From assembly GCA_937996825.1 (NCBI GenBank), contig CALKUJ010000095.1, forward strand, positions 1 through 29,730: 29,730 nt of DNA, read 5' to 3'. Positions 1-6,588 of this stretch are shown piece after piece (the stretch's first letter is position 1; each line of letters begins with the position of its first letter). The translations under genes and the position numbers were made by a program. Origin of the DNA: an uncultured Polynucleobacter sp. Its GTDB lineage: Bacteria; Pseudomonadota; Gammaproteobacteria; Burkholderiales; Burkholderiaceae. The notes beneath the pieces were generated by a model. The model ran no database searches. It saw only the letters and a program-made list of their open reading frames with translations, and was not told the DNA's origin.

Positions 1-192
1 CTCTCCTGCTGGATGGGAGTGTTTTGGAAAAAAAGAGTTAGGTGCATAGCTCACGATGGTTGTTGCAATCGCCTCTTCATCACCAATGCGATCAAGTGGC
101 TTTCTGTTGACCCCGACCATGGGTGATGGCACCCAAGGCGCCTCCTGAGTATTGACCACGGCCTTTTGGCTGAAGTCTGCATTGATGTTCAT
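1..192 (-). CDS. Cupin-domain protein, ChrR-like, 3' part off the left edge
   Basis: An open frame of exactly 64 codons starts with ATG at 192-190 and runs off the left edge. It begins MNINADFSQKAVVNTQEAPW and continues with VPSPMVGVNRKPLDRIGDEE, then a SYAPNSFFPKHSHPAGE stretch. This resembles the start of ChrR-type cupin proteins (anti-ECF-sigma-like cupins), in which the HxH of the FPKHSHP motif begins a metal-binding cupin box. The rest of the barrel is outside the window. The start lies 2 nt after the stop of the upstream TRIC-like gene, so the two are probably co-transcribed. No clear Shine-Dalgarno is visible, which fits translational coupling. The family call is from memory of the motif pattern. 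The actual function, whether anti-sigma factor, acetylacetone-cleaving-like or other cupin enzyme, cannot be decided. Confidence 0.72.
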   Translation of the reverse strand, partial: MNINADFSQKAVVNTQEAPWVPSPMVGVNRKPLDRIGDEEAIATTIVSYAPNSFFPKHSHPAGE

Positions 193-194
193 CT

Positions 195-863
195 TCAAGC
201 CCTGAAGGTGGGTAGGTGCCAATTTTTATACAAGGCAATCGCTCGAATGATGAAAATGAACATAAATGAAATCACGGCTGCGGTAGATTCATCTAACAAG
301 TAGGTGCTCAGCAATATGTATAAAGCACTGCCAGCAAATGCAATGACGGCATACGGGCGATTGTCTGAGAAGAGTTGAGGAATTTCTCCGCAGACGATGT
401 CTCGCAAGGCGCCGCCAAATGTTGCAGAAATAACACCAAGCAAAATTGCAACAACCAATGGCATATCAAATTGAAGTGCAATCTGGGTACCCAGGATGGT
501 TGCTAAGGCAAGACCCATCGCATCGGGCAATTGAATCATTTTTTCTGTGTACACCAAATGTTTGTTTTTGATGAACCAAATGCTGACGATGGTCAGCGCA
601 ATGATGACCCAAAGCCAGTAAGAGTGTTCAACCCAAAAGAAAGGTCTGCGATCTAAGAGAATGTCTCTTAATGTGCCGCCACCAAAGGCAGTTAAACCAG
701 CCACAATACTGACACCCACCAAGTCTAGTTTTTTTCGTAGACCAGCAATCAGCCCTGAAGCGGCAAACGAGAAGATCCCAATCAACTCAATGATTTCTTG
801 AAAAAAGCTGAGGGTTGGGGTGCTGAACATAACTTGATTGCTTGCCTGATGTTTATGAGACAT
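195..863 (-). CDS. TRIC/UPF0126 family membrane channel protein (YicG-like)
   Basis: This 222-residue integral membrane protein is built of two similar halves, as in the bacterial TRIC (UPF0126) family of trimeric cation channels. Each half carries the family's glycine-rich kink motif: FGGGTLRDILL at about residues 60-70 and TFGGALRDIVCG at about 148-159. Between and around these are six or seven hydrophobic segments. The length is typical, with a slightly long N-terminus; Met12 (MFSTPTLS) is an alternative start, and neither start has a good ribosome binding site. Homologues are potassium-permeable channels in vitro, but physiological roles in bacteria are unclear. It sits directly upstream of the cupin gene on the same strand and is divergent from the pirin gene. 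Confidence 0.88.
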   Translation of the reverse strand: MSHKHQASNQVMFSTPTLSFFQEIIELIGIFSFAASGLIAGLRKKLDLVGVSIVAGLTAFGGGTLRDILLDRRPFFWVEHSYWLWVIIALTIVSIWFIKNKHLVYTEKMIQLPDAMGLALATILGTQIALQFDMPLVVAILLGVISATFGGALRDIVCGEIPQLFSDNRPYAVIAFAGSALYILLSTYLLDESTAAVISFMFIFIIRAIALYKNWHLPTFRA

Positions 864-964
864 TAGAAGATATCCCTATTATGCAGTGCGCGTGAAAATA
901 ATTCAGATAGTGATTAATATGGACAGATAAGATTAAATAAATAAACGAACTAAGGTAAATCAAT
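864..964. promoter_or_regulatory. Divergent intergenic region between TRIC-like gene and pirin
   Basis: This AT-rich 101-bp spacer must hold the promoters for both divergent genes. AAGG at about 953-956 is a plausible ribosome binding site for pirin. I could not pick a convincing -35/-10 pair or operator. Confidence 0.4.
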
Positions 965-1828
965 ATGAAGCGTCTTCTTGGTATTCAGGGCAATGATCAG
1001 GGCCATTGGGTGGGTGATGGTTTTCCGGTACGCACTTTATTTTTCTATCAGCAGTTGGGCAAAGAAATGAGCCCATTTCTAATGCTTGACTTAGCAGGTC
1101 CGGCAGAATTTCCGCCGACAACTGAGAGAAAGGGGGTTGGCACTCACCCTCACCGCGGTTTCGAGACTGTCACGATTGTTTATGATGGCGAGGTCTCTCA
1201 CAAAGACTCAACAGGCCAAGGGGGAACGATTGGCCCAGGAGATGTGCAATGGATGACTGCTGGAGCAGGCATTCTTCATCAAGAATTTCATTCAGATGAA
1301 TTTGCTAAACGAGGCGGAGTTTTACAGATGGTTCAGCTATGGGTCAATTTGCCAGCAAAACACAAAATGACTCCACCTGCTTATCAAGCCATCTTAAGTA
1401 AGAGCATTCCTGAGATTGAGTTATCAGATTCCAGAGGCTCTATCAGAGTGATTGCTGGGGAATACGAAGGGAACAAGGGGCCTGCAAAAACATTCACACC
1501 AATGAATGTTTTTGATGTTCGCCTGAAAAAAGGCGAAGAGCTTGTTTTGCCTGCAGCCGATGGTTGGAACACATCTTTGGTGGTCTTACGCGGCGCTTTA
1601 GAAAGTGCTGAGCGTGGTGCAGTAGCAAAAGATGCAAAGATGTTGATGTTCAGTCAAGATGGACAAGACATCACAATCAAAGCCCTTGAAGATTCAGTGG
1701 CCTTGCTATTAAGTGGCGAGCCAATTGATGAGCCCATCGTCGGGCATGGTCCTTTTGTGATGAACACACGTGAAGAAATCAATCAAGCAATCAGCGATTT
1801 CAATCAAGGCGCTTTTGGCAGAATTTAA
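965..1828 (+). CDS. Pirin family protein (bicupin)
   Basis: This 287-residue protein matches the pirin family: an N-terminal cupin with the metal-binding residues in HPHRGFETVT (His61, His63) and in ILHQEFH (His105, Glu107), preceded by the FLMLDLAGP and ERKGVGTHPH signatures. A C-terminal cupin-like half covers roughly residues 170-285. Bacterial pirins bind iron or nickel; some show quercetin dioxygenase activity (E. coli YhhW) and others modulate metabolic enzymes, so the substrate is unknown. The start follows AAGG with an 8-nt spacing. The gene converges on the GNAT gene, and the two stop codons overlap (1825-1828), leaving no room for a terminator between them. Confidence 0.93.
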   Translation: MKRLLGIQGNDQGHWVGDGFPVRTLFFYQQLGKEMSPFLMLDLAGPAEFPPTTERKGVGTHPHRGFETVTIVYDGEVSHKDSTGQGGTIGPGDVQWMTAGAGILHQEFHSDEFAKRGGVLQMVQLWVNLPAKHKMTPPAYQAILSKSIPEIELSDSRGSIRVIAGEYEGNKGPAKTFTPMNVFDVRLKKGEELVLPAADGWNTSLVVLRGALESAERGAVAKDAKMLMFSQDGQDITIKALEDSVALLLSGEPIDEPIVGHGPFVMNTREEINQAISDFNQGAFGRI

Positions 1829-2088
1829 AGAGCACCAATACCTTTGAAAAACTGTGAGCCCAGGGGTGAAATTGGTTCATGAATGTGACCAATTTTACCC
1901 GTGATCTTTTTTACTTCATTGATCAAAATCCTGCCATAGCCTTGTCGACGATAAGCCAAGTTGACATAGATGTACTCAATATCACCAGAATCTAAAAATC
2001 GACAGTAGCCAATCGTTGTATTTTGATTCTTGATCAGCACAATTCCGTCAGAAATATCTATCTGATAACTTTTGTTGTCAGTGGTCAT
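1825..2088 (-). CDS. Small GNAT-type N-acetyltransferase
   Basis: This 87-residue protein contains the acetyl-CoA pyrophosphate-binding motif RRQGYG (residues 47-52) in the context DIEYIYVNLAYRRQGYGRIL, the motif A core of the GNAT fold. A short C-terminal part ends LGSQFFKGIGAL, resembling the usual motif B ending. At 87 residues it is much shorter than typical GNATs (140-180), like the minimal YjdJ-type members, and it starts close to the first strands. No extra homologous sequence is seen upstream, so it seems to be a naturally compact member rather than a recent truncation. It overlaps the pirin stop tail to tail. The substrate cannot be inferred. No Shine-Dalgarno is visible. Confidence 0.72.
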   Translation of the reverse strand: MTTDNKSYQIDISDGIVLIKNQNTTIGYCRFLDSGDIEYIYVNLAYRRQGYGRILINEVKKITGKIGHIHEPISPLGSQFFKGIGAL

Positions 2089-2178
2089 GTCAATTAAAAA
2101 ATGTCATATGTTTGCTTAGAAATGCTGGGATAACTTGTTTTCAGGGCCCTTAATCTCAAACACTCTAAAGGATTTTTG

Positions 2179-2229
2179 ATGAATTTGCTGATGCTGTGTT
2201 TGATTCAAGAGCGTAAAATTAAAAGATGA
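2179..2229 (+). CDS. Possible 16-codon leader ORF coupled to the panE-like gene
   Basis: An ATG at 2179 follows AAAGGA (2167-2172) with a 6-nt spacing and opens a 16-residue frame, MNLLMLCLIQERKIKR. It ends in TGA at 2227-2229, which overlaps the ATG of the next gene (2226-2228) in an ATGA arrangement and in a different frame. The downstream gene has no clear ribosome binding site of its own, so translational coupling is plausible. This is an inference from layout only. The peptide resembles nothing I recognise and does not show a run of codons for one amino acid as classical attenuator peptides do. Confidence 0.35.
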   Translation: MNLLMLCLIQERKIKR

Positions 2230-3164
2230 AAAACAAAATATCAACGGTAGCAGTTATTGGCGCCGGGGCTGTGGGAAGCTATTTTGGGGGCTTATTAGCA
2301 AGAGCTGGTTGTGACGTTACCCTGATAGCGCGCCCAGACCATGTAAAAGCTATTCAGCAGAATGGTTTGTATATGGAGTGCCAGTCTTTTCAAGAGCATG
2401 TTTCGGTCAAGGCGAGTGATAGCTATGAATCTATTAAGAAGGCAGACCTTGTTTTGTTTTGTGTTAAATCTCCGGATACAGAATCTGTTGCCAAAGAAAT
2501 CAAACCATATCTCGCGAATGACTCAATCATATTGAGCCTTCAAAATGGCGTTGATAACTGTGAGCGCATAAAAACAGAGCTATCAAATTCTGTTTATCCA
2601 GCAGTTGTTTATGTTGCAACAGGGATGGCGGGACCTGGTCATGTCAAGCATTTTGGTCGTGGTGAGTTGGTAATCGGCGACCTTGAGGGCCGAGAGGCCT
2701 GTTTTGATGAGTTGAATGATATTCAGGAATACTTAAACAAAGGAAACGTTCCCAGCAGTATTTCTAAAACAATTAAACACGATATGTGGTTAAAGTTTTT
2801 GGTGAACTGTAGCTACAACGCGATCTCTGGAATTGGTCAAATTGAATATGGACAGATGGTTCAGTCGAATCACATCAATGAACTTATCGAGCAGATCACC
2901 CAAGAGTTTTTAATGGTTGCAGAAAAAGAAGGGATCCATATCAGTCATGAGCAAGCAATCCTGGCAAACCAACAAATTGCTAAGACCATGACAAAACAAA
3001 AATCTTCGACGGCTCAAGATTTGATGAAGCACAAAAAAACTGAAATTGATTATTTAAATGGCTACATTGTTAGACGTGGCTTGGCTCATGAGATAGCAAC
3101 ACCGGCGAATCAAAGTGTTTATGCCTTGGTGAAAATGTTAGAAATGACTTACTTAGATCATTGA
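2226..3164 (+). CDS. panE: 2-dehydropantoate 2-reductase family protein (ApbA/PanE)
   Basis: This 312-residue NADPH-dependent reductase has the Rossmann motif GAGAVG at residues 12-17. The family's catalytic region is at about 184-200, with Trp188, Lys190 (equivalent to the essential lysine of PanE), Asn194 and Asn198 in MWLKFLVNCSYNAIS. A C-terminal helical domain includes KHKKTEIDYLNGYIV, a usual substrate-domain signature containing the conserved Glu. PanE converts ketopantoate to pantoate for coenzyme A synthesis. However, the family includes paralogues acting on other 2-oxo acids, so the symbol is tentative. Translation may be coupled to a 16-codon ORF whose stop overlaps this ATG. The stop overlaps the start of the GST-like gene, indicating an operon. 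Confidence 0.85.
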   Translation: MKNKISTVAVIGAGAVGSYFGGLLARAGCDVTLIARPDHVKAIQQNGLYMECQSFQEHVSVKASDSYESIKKADLVLFCVKSPDTESVAKEIKPYLANDSIILSLQNGVDNCERIKTELSNSVYPAVVYVATGMAGPGHVKHFGRGELVIGDLEGREACFDELNDIQEYLNKGNVPSSISKTIKHDMWLKFLVNCSYNAISGIGQIEYGQMVQSNHINELIEQITQEFLMVAEKEGIHISHEQAILANQQIAKTMTKQKSSTAQDLMKHKKTEIDYLNGYIVRRGLAHEIATPANQSVYALVKMLEMTYLDH

Positions 3165-3790
3165 TGAGCTCAAACATTCTTTACTCGTATAGAAGATGTC
3201 CTTATGCAATGAGGGCAAGAATGGCTTTGGCTTATGCAGGCATTGCTGTTGAAATAAGAGAAATTTCTTTAAGAGAAAAACCTGCATCCTTGTTGGCTAT
3301 ATCGCCCAAAGGAACTGTTCCGGTCTTGCAGAGTGATGGTCTTGTGATTGAGCAAAGTTATGACATCATGAAATGGGCCTTGGCAAAGTCCGATCCAGAT
3401 CATTGGCTTTCTACAGAAACAGAAAGCCTTATTGATGAATGGGTCGCAAAAAATGACGGACCTTTTAAAAAGTTATTAGATCAATACAAGTATCCCGATA
3501 GGTACCCAGATATTCAGCTTGAAGAAACTTTGAGCCAAGCGACGTCTTTATTTTTAGGTCCGATCAATGAGCGGCTAAAGATAAGCCCTTATTTATTAGG
3601 GTCTAAGATCAGTTTGGCAGACATAGCTATTTTTCCATTTGTGCGTCAATTTGCGATGGTTGATCCTGATTGGTTTGATCAATCCGGGCTTGATTATTTA
3701 AAACAATGGTTAAATGAAAGACTTGAGTCACCCTTGTTCATAGGTGTGATGCAAAAGTACCCAACTTGGCATGACCCAACCCCGGAGTAA
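3164..3790 (+). CDS. Glutathione S-transferase-like protein
   Basis: This 208-residue protein has an N-terminal thioredoxin-like domain (about 1-80) with CPYA at residues 12-15. The cis-proline segment PKGTVPVL and the glutathione-contacting region EQSYDIMKW follow. An all-helical C-terminal domain (LGSKISLADIAIFPFVRQF) completes the GST fold. A cysteine at the active position suggests an omega/beta-like or glutaredoxin-2-like thiol transferase rather than a detoxifying Tyr/Ser GST; this is inferred. I choose the ATG at 3164, which overlaps the preceding stop as TGATG, over the in-frame TTG at 3161. It sits in an apparent three-gene operon with the panE-like gene and the small membrane protein 2 nt downstream. 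Confidence 0.87.
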   Translation: MSSNILYSYRRCPYAMRARMALAYAGIAVEIREISLREKPASLLAISPKGTVPVLQSDGLVIEQSYDIMKWALAKSDPDHWLSTETESLIDEWVAKNDGPFKKLLDQYKYPDRYPDIQLEETLSQATSLFLGPINERLKISPYLLGSKISLADIAIFPFVRQFAMVDPDWFDQSGLDYLKQWLNERLESPLFIGVMQKYPTWHDPTPE

Positions 3791-3792
3791 GC

Positions 3793-4143
3793 ATGAAAAA
3801 ATTTATAGGTTTTTTGTTTGTAGTGATTTTGCTTTTTTGCCTATACACCTGGTTGGTTTTAACCTGGAACTATTCCGCCGGTGAGCGTGCCGGGTACGTA
3901 CAAAAGTTCTCCAAAAAAGGCTGGATATGTAAAACATGGGAAGGTGAATTGGCCATGATCAATATGCCTGGTACTTTGACTGAAAAATTCAACTTCACTG
4001 TTCATGATGAAGCAGTGGTCAAAAAAATCAATGAAAGTATGGGTAAACGCGTTTCATTGGTTTATGAAGAGCACGTGGGTATCCCAACGACCTGTTTTGG
4101 AGACACGGGTCATTTCGTCAAAGATGTGCTGATTGTTGATTAA
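3793..4143 (+). CDS. Conserved membrane-anchored protein of unknown function
   Basis: This is a 116-residue protein with one N-terminal hydrophobic segment (about residues 4-24, FIGFLFVVILLFCLYTWLVL) and a soluble remainder. The segment may be a signal-anchor or an uncleaved signal. The soluble part contains SAGERAGYVQKFSKKGWICK and a WEGELAMIN stretch, plus two cysteines (in WICKTW and TTCFGD) that could pair if the domain is periplasmic. Similar small proteins occur in betaproteobacteria, sometimes mislabelled as 6-phosphogluconate dehydrogenase; nothing here supports that enzyme. It starts 2 nt after the GST-like gene and ends immediately against the hemP stop. Function unknown. Confidence 0.75.
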   Translation: MKKFIGFLFVVILLFCLYTWLVLTWNYSAGERAGYVQKFSKKGWICKTWEGELAMINMPGTLTEKFNFTVHDEAVVKKINESMGKRVSLVYEEHVGIPTTCFGDTGHFVKDVLIVD

Positions 4144-4314
4144 CTACTTGGTCAGAATTAATTTTCTGTACTTGGTGATTCTTAGTCGATAGACTTCACC
4201 TTCATGTGCAATGTCCAAGTAGTTGGACTTGCCCATCAATTCTTTGCTGTCAATCAATTTAACATCTGTTTTTTCTACTTCTCTTGTGGAGAAGTGATTA
4301 TTTTCTTTAGTCAT
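4144..4314 (-). CDS. hemP: Hemin uptake protein HemP
   Basis: A 56-codon frame with ATG at 4314-4312 encodes MTKENNHFSTREVEKTDVKL and then IDSKELMGKSNYLDIAHEGE, ending VYRLRITKYRKLILTK. The ending EGxVYRLRxTxxxKLILTK is the signature of the small HemP/HmuP family, which is needed for haem-uptake gene expression or haem use in several proteobacteria. GAAGAG about 8 nt upstream of the ATG is a plausible ribosome binding site; it lies inside an 18-bp inverted repeat. No haem receptor, ExbBD or Fur gene is next to it, so it stands apart from its usual partners here. Its stop abuts the stop of the preceding plus-strand gene with no intervening base. Confidence 0.87.
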   Translation of the reverse strand: MTKENNHFSTREVEKTDVKLIDSKELMGKSNYLDIAHEGEVYRLRITKYRKLILTK

Positions 4315-4321
4315 AAGACAC

Positions 4322-4348
4322 TCTTCTTTTGAAAGAAGAATTAATTCT
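4322..4348. repeat. Overlapping palindromes upstream of hemP
   Basis: An 8-2-8 inverted repeat, TCTTCTTT-TG-AAAGAAGA (4322-4339), overlaps a perfect 12-bp palindrome AGAATTAATTCT (4337-4348). Both lie within 35 bp upstream of the hemP start. They could be a repressor operator or an RNA element covering the ribosome binding site. It is not a recognisable classical Fur box. Confidence 0.4.
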
Positions 4349-4378
4349 AAAGCATCAAATCAATACTCTAAATAGGGA

Positions 4379-4936
4379 TTAAGCTTTTTGATTTGAAGAT
4401 CGTTTCTTATAAAGATAAATGACCGCTTTAGCGAAATAGATAACAATGAACGTGCCAATTAAATCGCCAATGATCATCACGCCCAAATGTTCAAAGAAGA
4501 GAATTTCTTCGTTGTGCAGAGCAAACCAGGCCTGATGCATGAGTGGGCTGACAATTGAAAAAACAAAGATGCAGTTAAGCAGTTGTTTTGCATCAAGTTG
4601 TGAGAGATCGCTGCTTGAGCGAGAGTCTCTAAAAACAATCAGCTTTGCAATGTAAGGTGCAAGACCACTGATAATTCCTGCCCCAATCCCCAATACCGGA
4701 TCTTCAAAATAAAAGCCTAGGCTGATGGCAACTGAGGCTATGGCAATACCTAGAGCACCATTTTTATCTAACAATAAAGTCAGTAACAACCTCAATCCAG
4801 CCGGCAAAAAAACCCAAGATACTCCAAGCGAAAAAGAAAATGAGCCCATCACATAAGAATTGATTGAAAAGCTTGCTGCGTAAAGGATGGCGGCAATACT
4901 GATCAGGGCGGGACTTAGAAAAACAGAAGCAGGCAT
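4379..4936 (-). CDS. Integral membrane protein of unknown function (MASE1-like in part)
   Basis: This is a strongly hydrophobic protein of 185 residues from the ATG at 4936; an in-frame TTG at 4945 would add three. About five membrane segments are visible, with a charged loop near the middle (FRDSRSSSDLSQLDAKQ) and a basic C-terminus (KKRSSNQKA). The pattern SWVFLPAGLRLLLTLL in the second segment recalls the start of MASE1-type sensory membrane domains, but no signalling output domain follows, so this is only a resemblance. It is divergent from the HU gene and lies upstream of hemP on the same strand, 64 nt away. No ribosome binding site is evident. Function unknown. Confidence 0.7.
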   Translation of the reverse strand: MPASVFLSPALISIAAILYAASFSINSYVMGSFSFSLGVSWVFLPAGLRLLLTLLLDKNGALGIAIASVAISLGFYFEDPVLGIGAGIISGLAPYIAKLIVFRDSRSSSDLSQLDAKQLLNCIFVFSIVSPLMHQAWFALHNEEILFFEHLGVMIIGDLIGTFIVIYFAKAVIYLYKKRSSNQKA

Positions 4937-5009
4937 TGCTATCAATATAACAAATTGTTTGCTTATTTGTTACTTAAAACATTTAACTTAAATTTAATAT
5001 TCTTTCCAA

Positions 5010-5048
5010 AAATTGTGGTTACAATTTGAATCACGTAATGTTTTACGT
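5010..5048. promoter_or_regulatory. Two tandem 6-4-6 inverted repeats upstream of HU
   Basis: AAATTGT-GGTT-ACAATTT (5010-5027) and ACGTAA-TGTT-TTACGT (5033-5048) are perfect inverted repeats with the same 4-nt spacer. Their centres are 22 bp apart, about two helical turns. The first contains TACAAT, a possible -10 hexamer. They could be paired operators or successive leader hairpins; the assignment is inferred. Confidence 0.4.
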
Positions 5049-5071
5049 ACAACCATCCGATTATGATTGAT

Positions 5072-5086
5072 AAGGAGCATCACTTG
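5072..5086 (+). promoter_or_regulatory. Shine-Dalgarno that selects a TTG start for HU
   Basis: AAGGAG (5072-5077) is followed after six bases (CATCAC) by TTG at 5084. The upstream in-frame ATG at 5063 has no such site. HU proteins normally begin MNKAEL or MNKSEL, which matches initiation at this TTG. Confidence 0.75.
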
Positions 5087-5368
5087 AATAAAGCAGAACT
5101 TATTTCCGCAATTGCAGAAGAATCTGAGTTGTCAAAAGCCAAGGCTGAATTTGCATTGAATTCAGTTATGGATAACATCAAGAAGGCTGTTACTAAAGGT
5201 GATAGCGTTCAGTTAATTGGTTTTGGTACTTTTGGTTCTGGTAAGCGTGCTGCTCGTATGGGCCGTAATCCAAAAACTGGCGAAGCAATCAAGATTGCTG
5301 CAGCTAAGACAGTTAAATTTACTGCAGGTAAAGCATTTAAAGATGCTGTGAATAAGCGTAAGAAGTAA
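5084..5368 (+). CDS. hup: HU-family nucleoid DNA-binding protein
   Basis: This protein of 94 residues (from TTG) shows the complete HU/IHF fold: the helical dimerisation half NKAELISAIAEESELSKAKA, then the beta-arm region GFGTFGSGKRAARMGRNPKT, which includes the arm-tip RNPxT that intercalates into DNA. It ends with the usual basic KAFKDAVNKRKK. As HU it would bend and compact DNA as a homodimer in the nucleoid. Initiation at TTG is preferred over the ATG at 5063 because of the ideal Shine-Dalgarno and because the extra seven residues (MIDKEHH) are not part of the family. It is a single-gene unit bounded by inverted repeats upstream and a strong terminator downstream. Confidence 0.93.
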   Translation: MNKAELISAIAEESELSKAKAEFALNSVMDNIKKAVTKGDSVQLIGFGTFGSGKRAARMGRNPKTGEAIKIAAAKTVKFTAGKAFKDAVNKRKK

Positions 5369-5386
5369 TTCGCTGATCTGCATATT

Positions 5387-5417
5387 AAAAAGCCCAGCTT
5401 TGAGCTGGGCTTTTTTT
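5387..5417. terminator. Bidirectional intrinsic terminator between hup and rodA
   Basis: The stem is AGCCCAGCT (5391-5399) with AGCTGGGCT (5403-5411), a perfect 9-bp pairing around loop TTG. It is followed by a T run on the plus strand and preceded by an A run, so it can end both HU (+) and the mre-rodA operon (-). Confidence 0.93.
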
Positions 5418-5445
5418 ATGTCTCAGTAGGTGATGATTTTAGACT

Positions 5446-6588
5446 TTAACTTTGAACGAGTCGGCGGTAGCGATGAATGCTCATCAAAATGCCTATACCA
5501 ATGCCAAGCGTCACAAGGGCTGTGCCACCATAGCTGATGAATGGCAGTGGAACTCCAACCACCGGTAAAAGACCACTGACCATGCCCATGTTCACAAAAG
5601 CATAGGTGAAGAAAATCATCGTCACAGAGCCACCCAAAAGTCTTGTGAAGAGTGTTGGCGCATTTGATGAAATTGCTAAACCTCTTTGAATCAAAGCAAT
5701 GAATAAGCCCATTAAGACAATATTGCCAAGCAATCCAAATTCTTCTGCAAACACAGCAAAGATAAAGTCGGTATGCTTTTCTGGAATGAACTCAAGATGG
5801 GCTTGGGTGCCATTCAGCCAGCCTTTGCCAAAAAGGCCACCAGAGCCAATCGCAATGATGGACTGAATCGTATGGAAGCCTTTACCAAGAGGATCTGAGC
5901 TTGGGTTTAAAAGAGTGCAGACACGATTTTTTTGATACTCATGAAGCAAGGGCCATTTCACTTCTGGTTCGCAAATATAGCCGCCAAAAATAATGATCAA
6001 TAAAATACCGAGGGTGCCCGCTCCGACCACGGGAACAATGTATTTCCAAGGAAATCCAGCAAGAATAATCACATAAAGACCTGATGCCAGAACTAGCAAT
6101 GCTGTGCCAAGGTCAGGCTGTCTTCCAATCAGTGCAACTGGCAAGATCAACAACAGTGCTGCCACGCCGTAATCCCAGGTTTTTAAAACACCTTCACGAC
6201 GTTGAAAGTACCAAGCCAACATCATCGGCATGGCAATCTTCATGATTTCTGAAGGTTGTATCACGATACCAACGTTGACCCAGCGTCTTGCACCCTTTCT
6301 GATCAGACCAAAAGCTGCAACAGCAAGAAGTAATGCGATTCCGATGGTGTAAATCCAAACCGCAGATTTTTCTAGCCACTTGGGCGGAATTCTAGAAACA
6401 ATCAACATCAAGCCAATTGAAATAATCAGGTTGCGTGCTTGATCAACAAATTTGACGTGAGTACCGCTGGTGGCTGAAATAAATGTGACGATACTGATAG
6501 CTATAAGAGCCAAAACAATCAGACCCAGAGTTCTATCTAGGCCGCGCCAGAGAAAATCAATTTTATGAATTAAGGGGCGTTTTTCCAT
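5446..6588 (-). CDS. rodA: Rod shape-determining peptidoglycan polymerase RodA
   Basis: This 380-residue SEDS-family glycosyltransferase polymerises lipid II during cell elongation as partner of the PBP2 transpeptidase encoded just upstream. About ten membrane helices are visible. SEDS landmarks are KGARRWVNVG..QPSE (about 98-114), QPDLGTALL (157-165) and EKHTDFIFAVFAEEFG with the catalytic-type Asp274. The C-terminal PLPFISYGGTAL signature is present. The ATG follows GGAGG at a 7-nt distance and lies 19 nt inside the end of mrdA, so the two are translated together. It is the last gene of the five-gene minus-strand operon and is followed by the bidirectional terminator. Confidence 0.97.
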   Translation of the reverse strand: MEKRPLIHKIDFLWRGLDRTLGLIVLALIAISIVTFISATSGTHVKFVDQARNLIISIGLMLIVSRIPPKWLEKSAVWIYTIGIALLLAVAAFGLIRKGARRWVNVGIVIQPSEIMKIAMPMMLAWYFQRREGVLKTWDYGVAALLLILPVALIGRQPDLGTALLVLASGLYVIILAGFPWKYIVPVVGAGTLGILLIIIFGGYICEPEVKWPLLHEYQKNRVCTLLNPSSDPLGKGFHTIQSIIAIGSGGLFGKGWLNGTQAHLEFIPEKHTDFIFAVFAEEFGLLGNIVLMGLFIALIQRGLAISSNAPTLFTRLLGGSVTMIFFTYAFVNMGMVSGLLPVVGVPLPFISYGGTALVTLGIGIGILMSIHRYRRLVQS

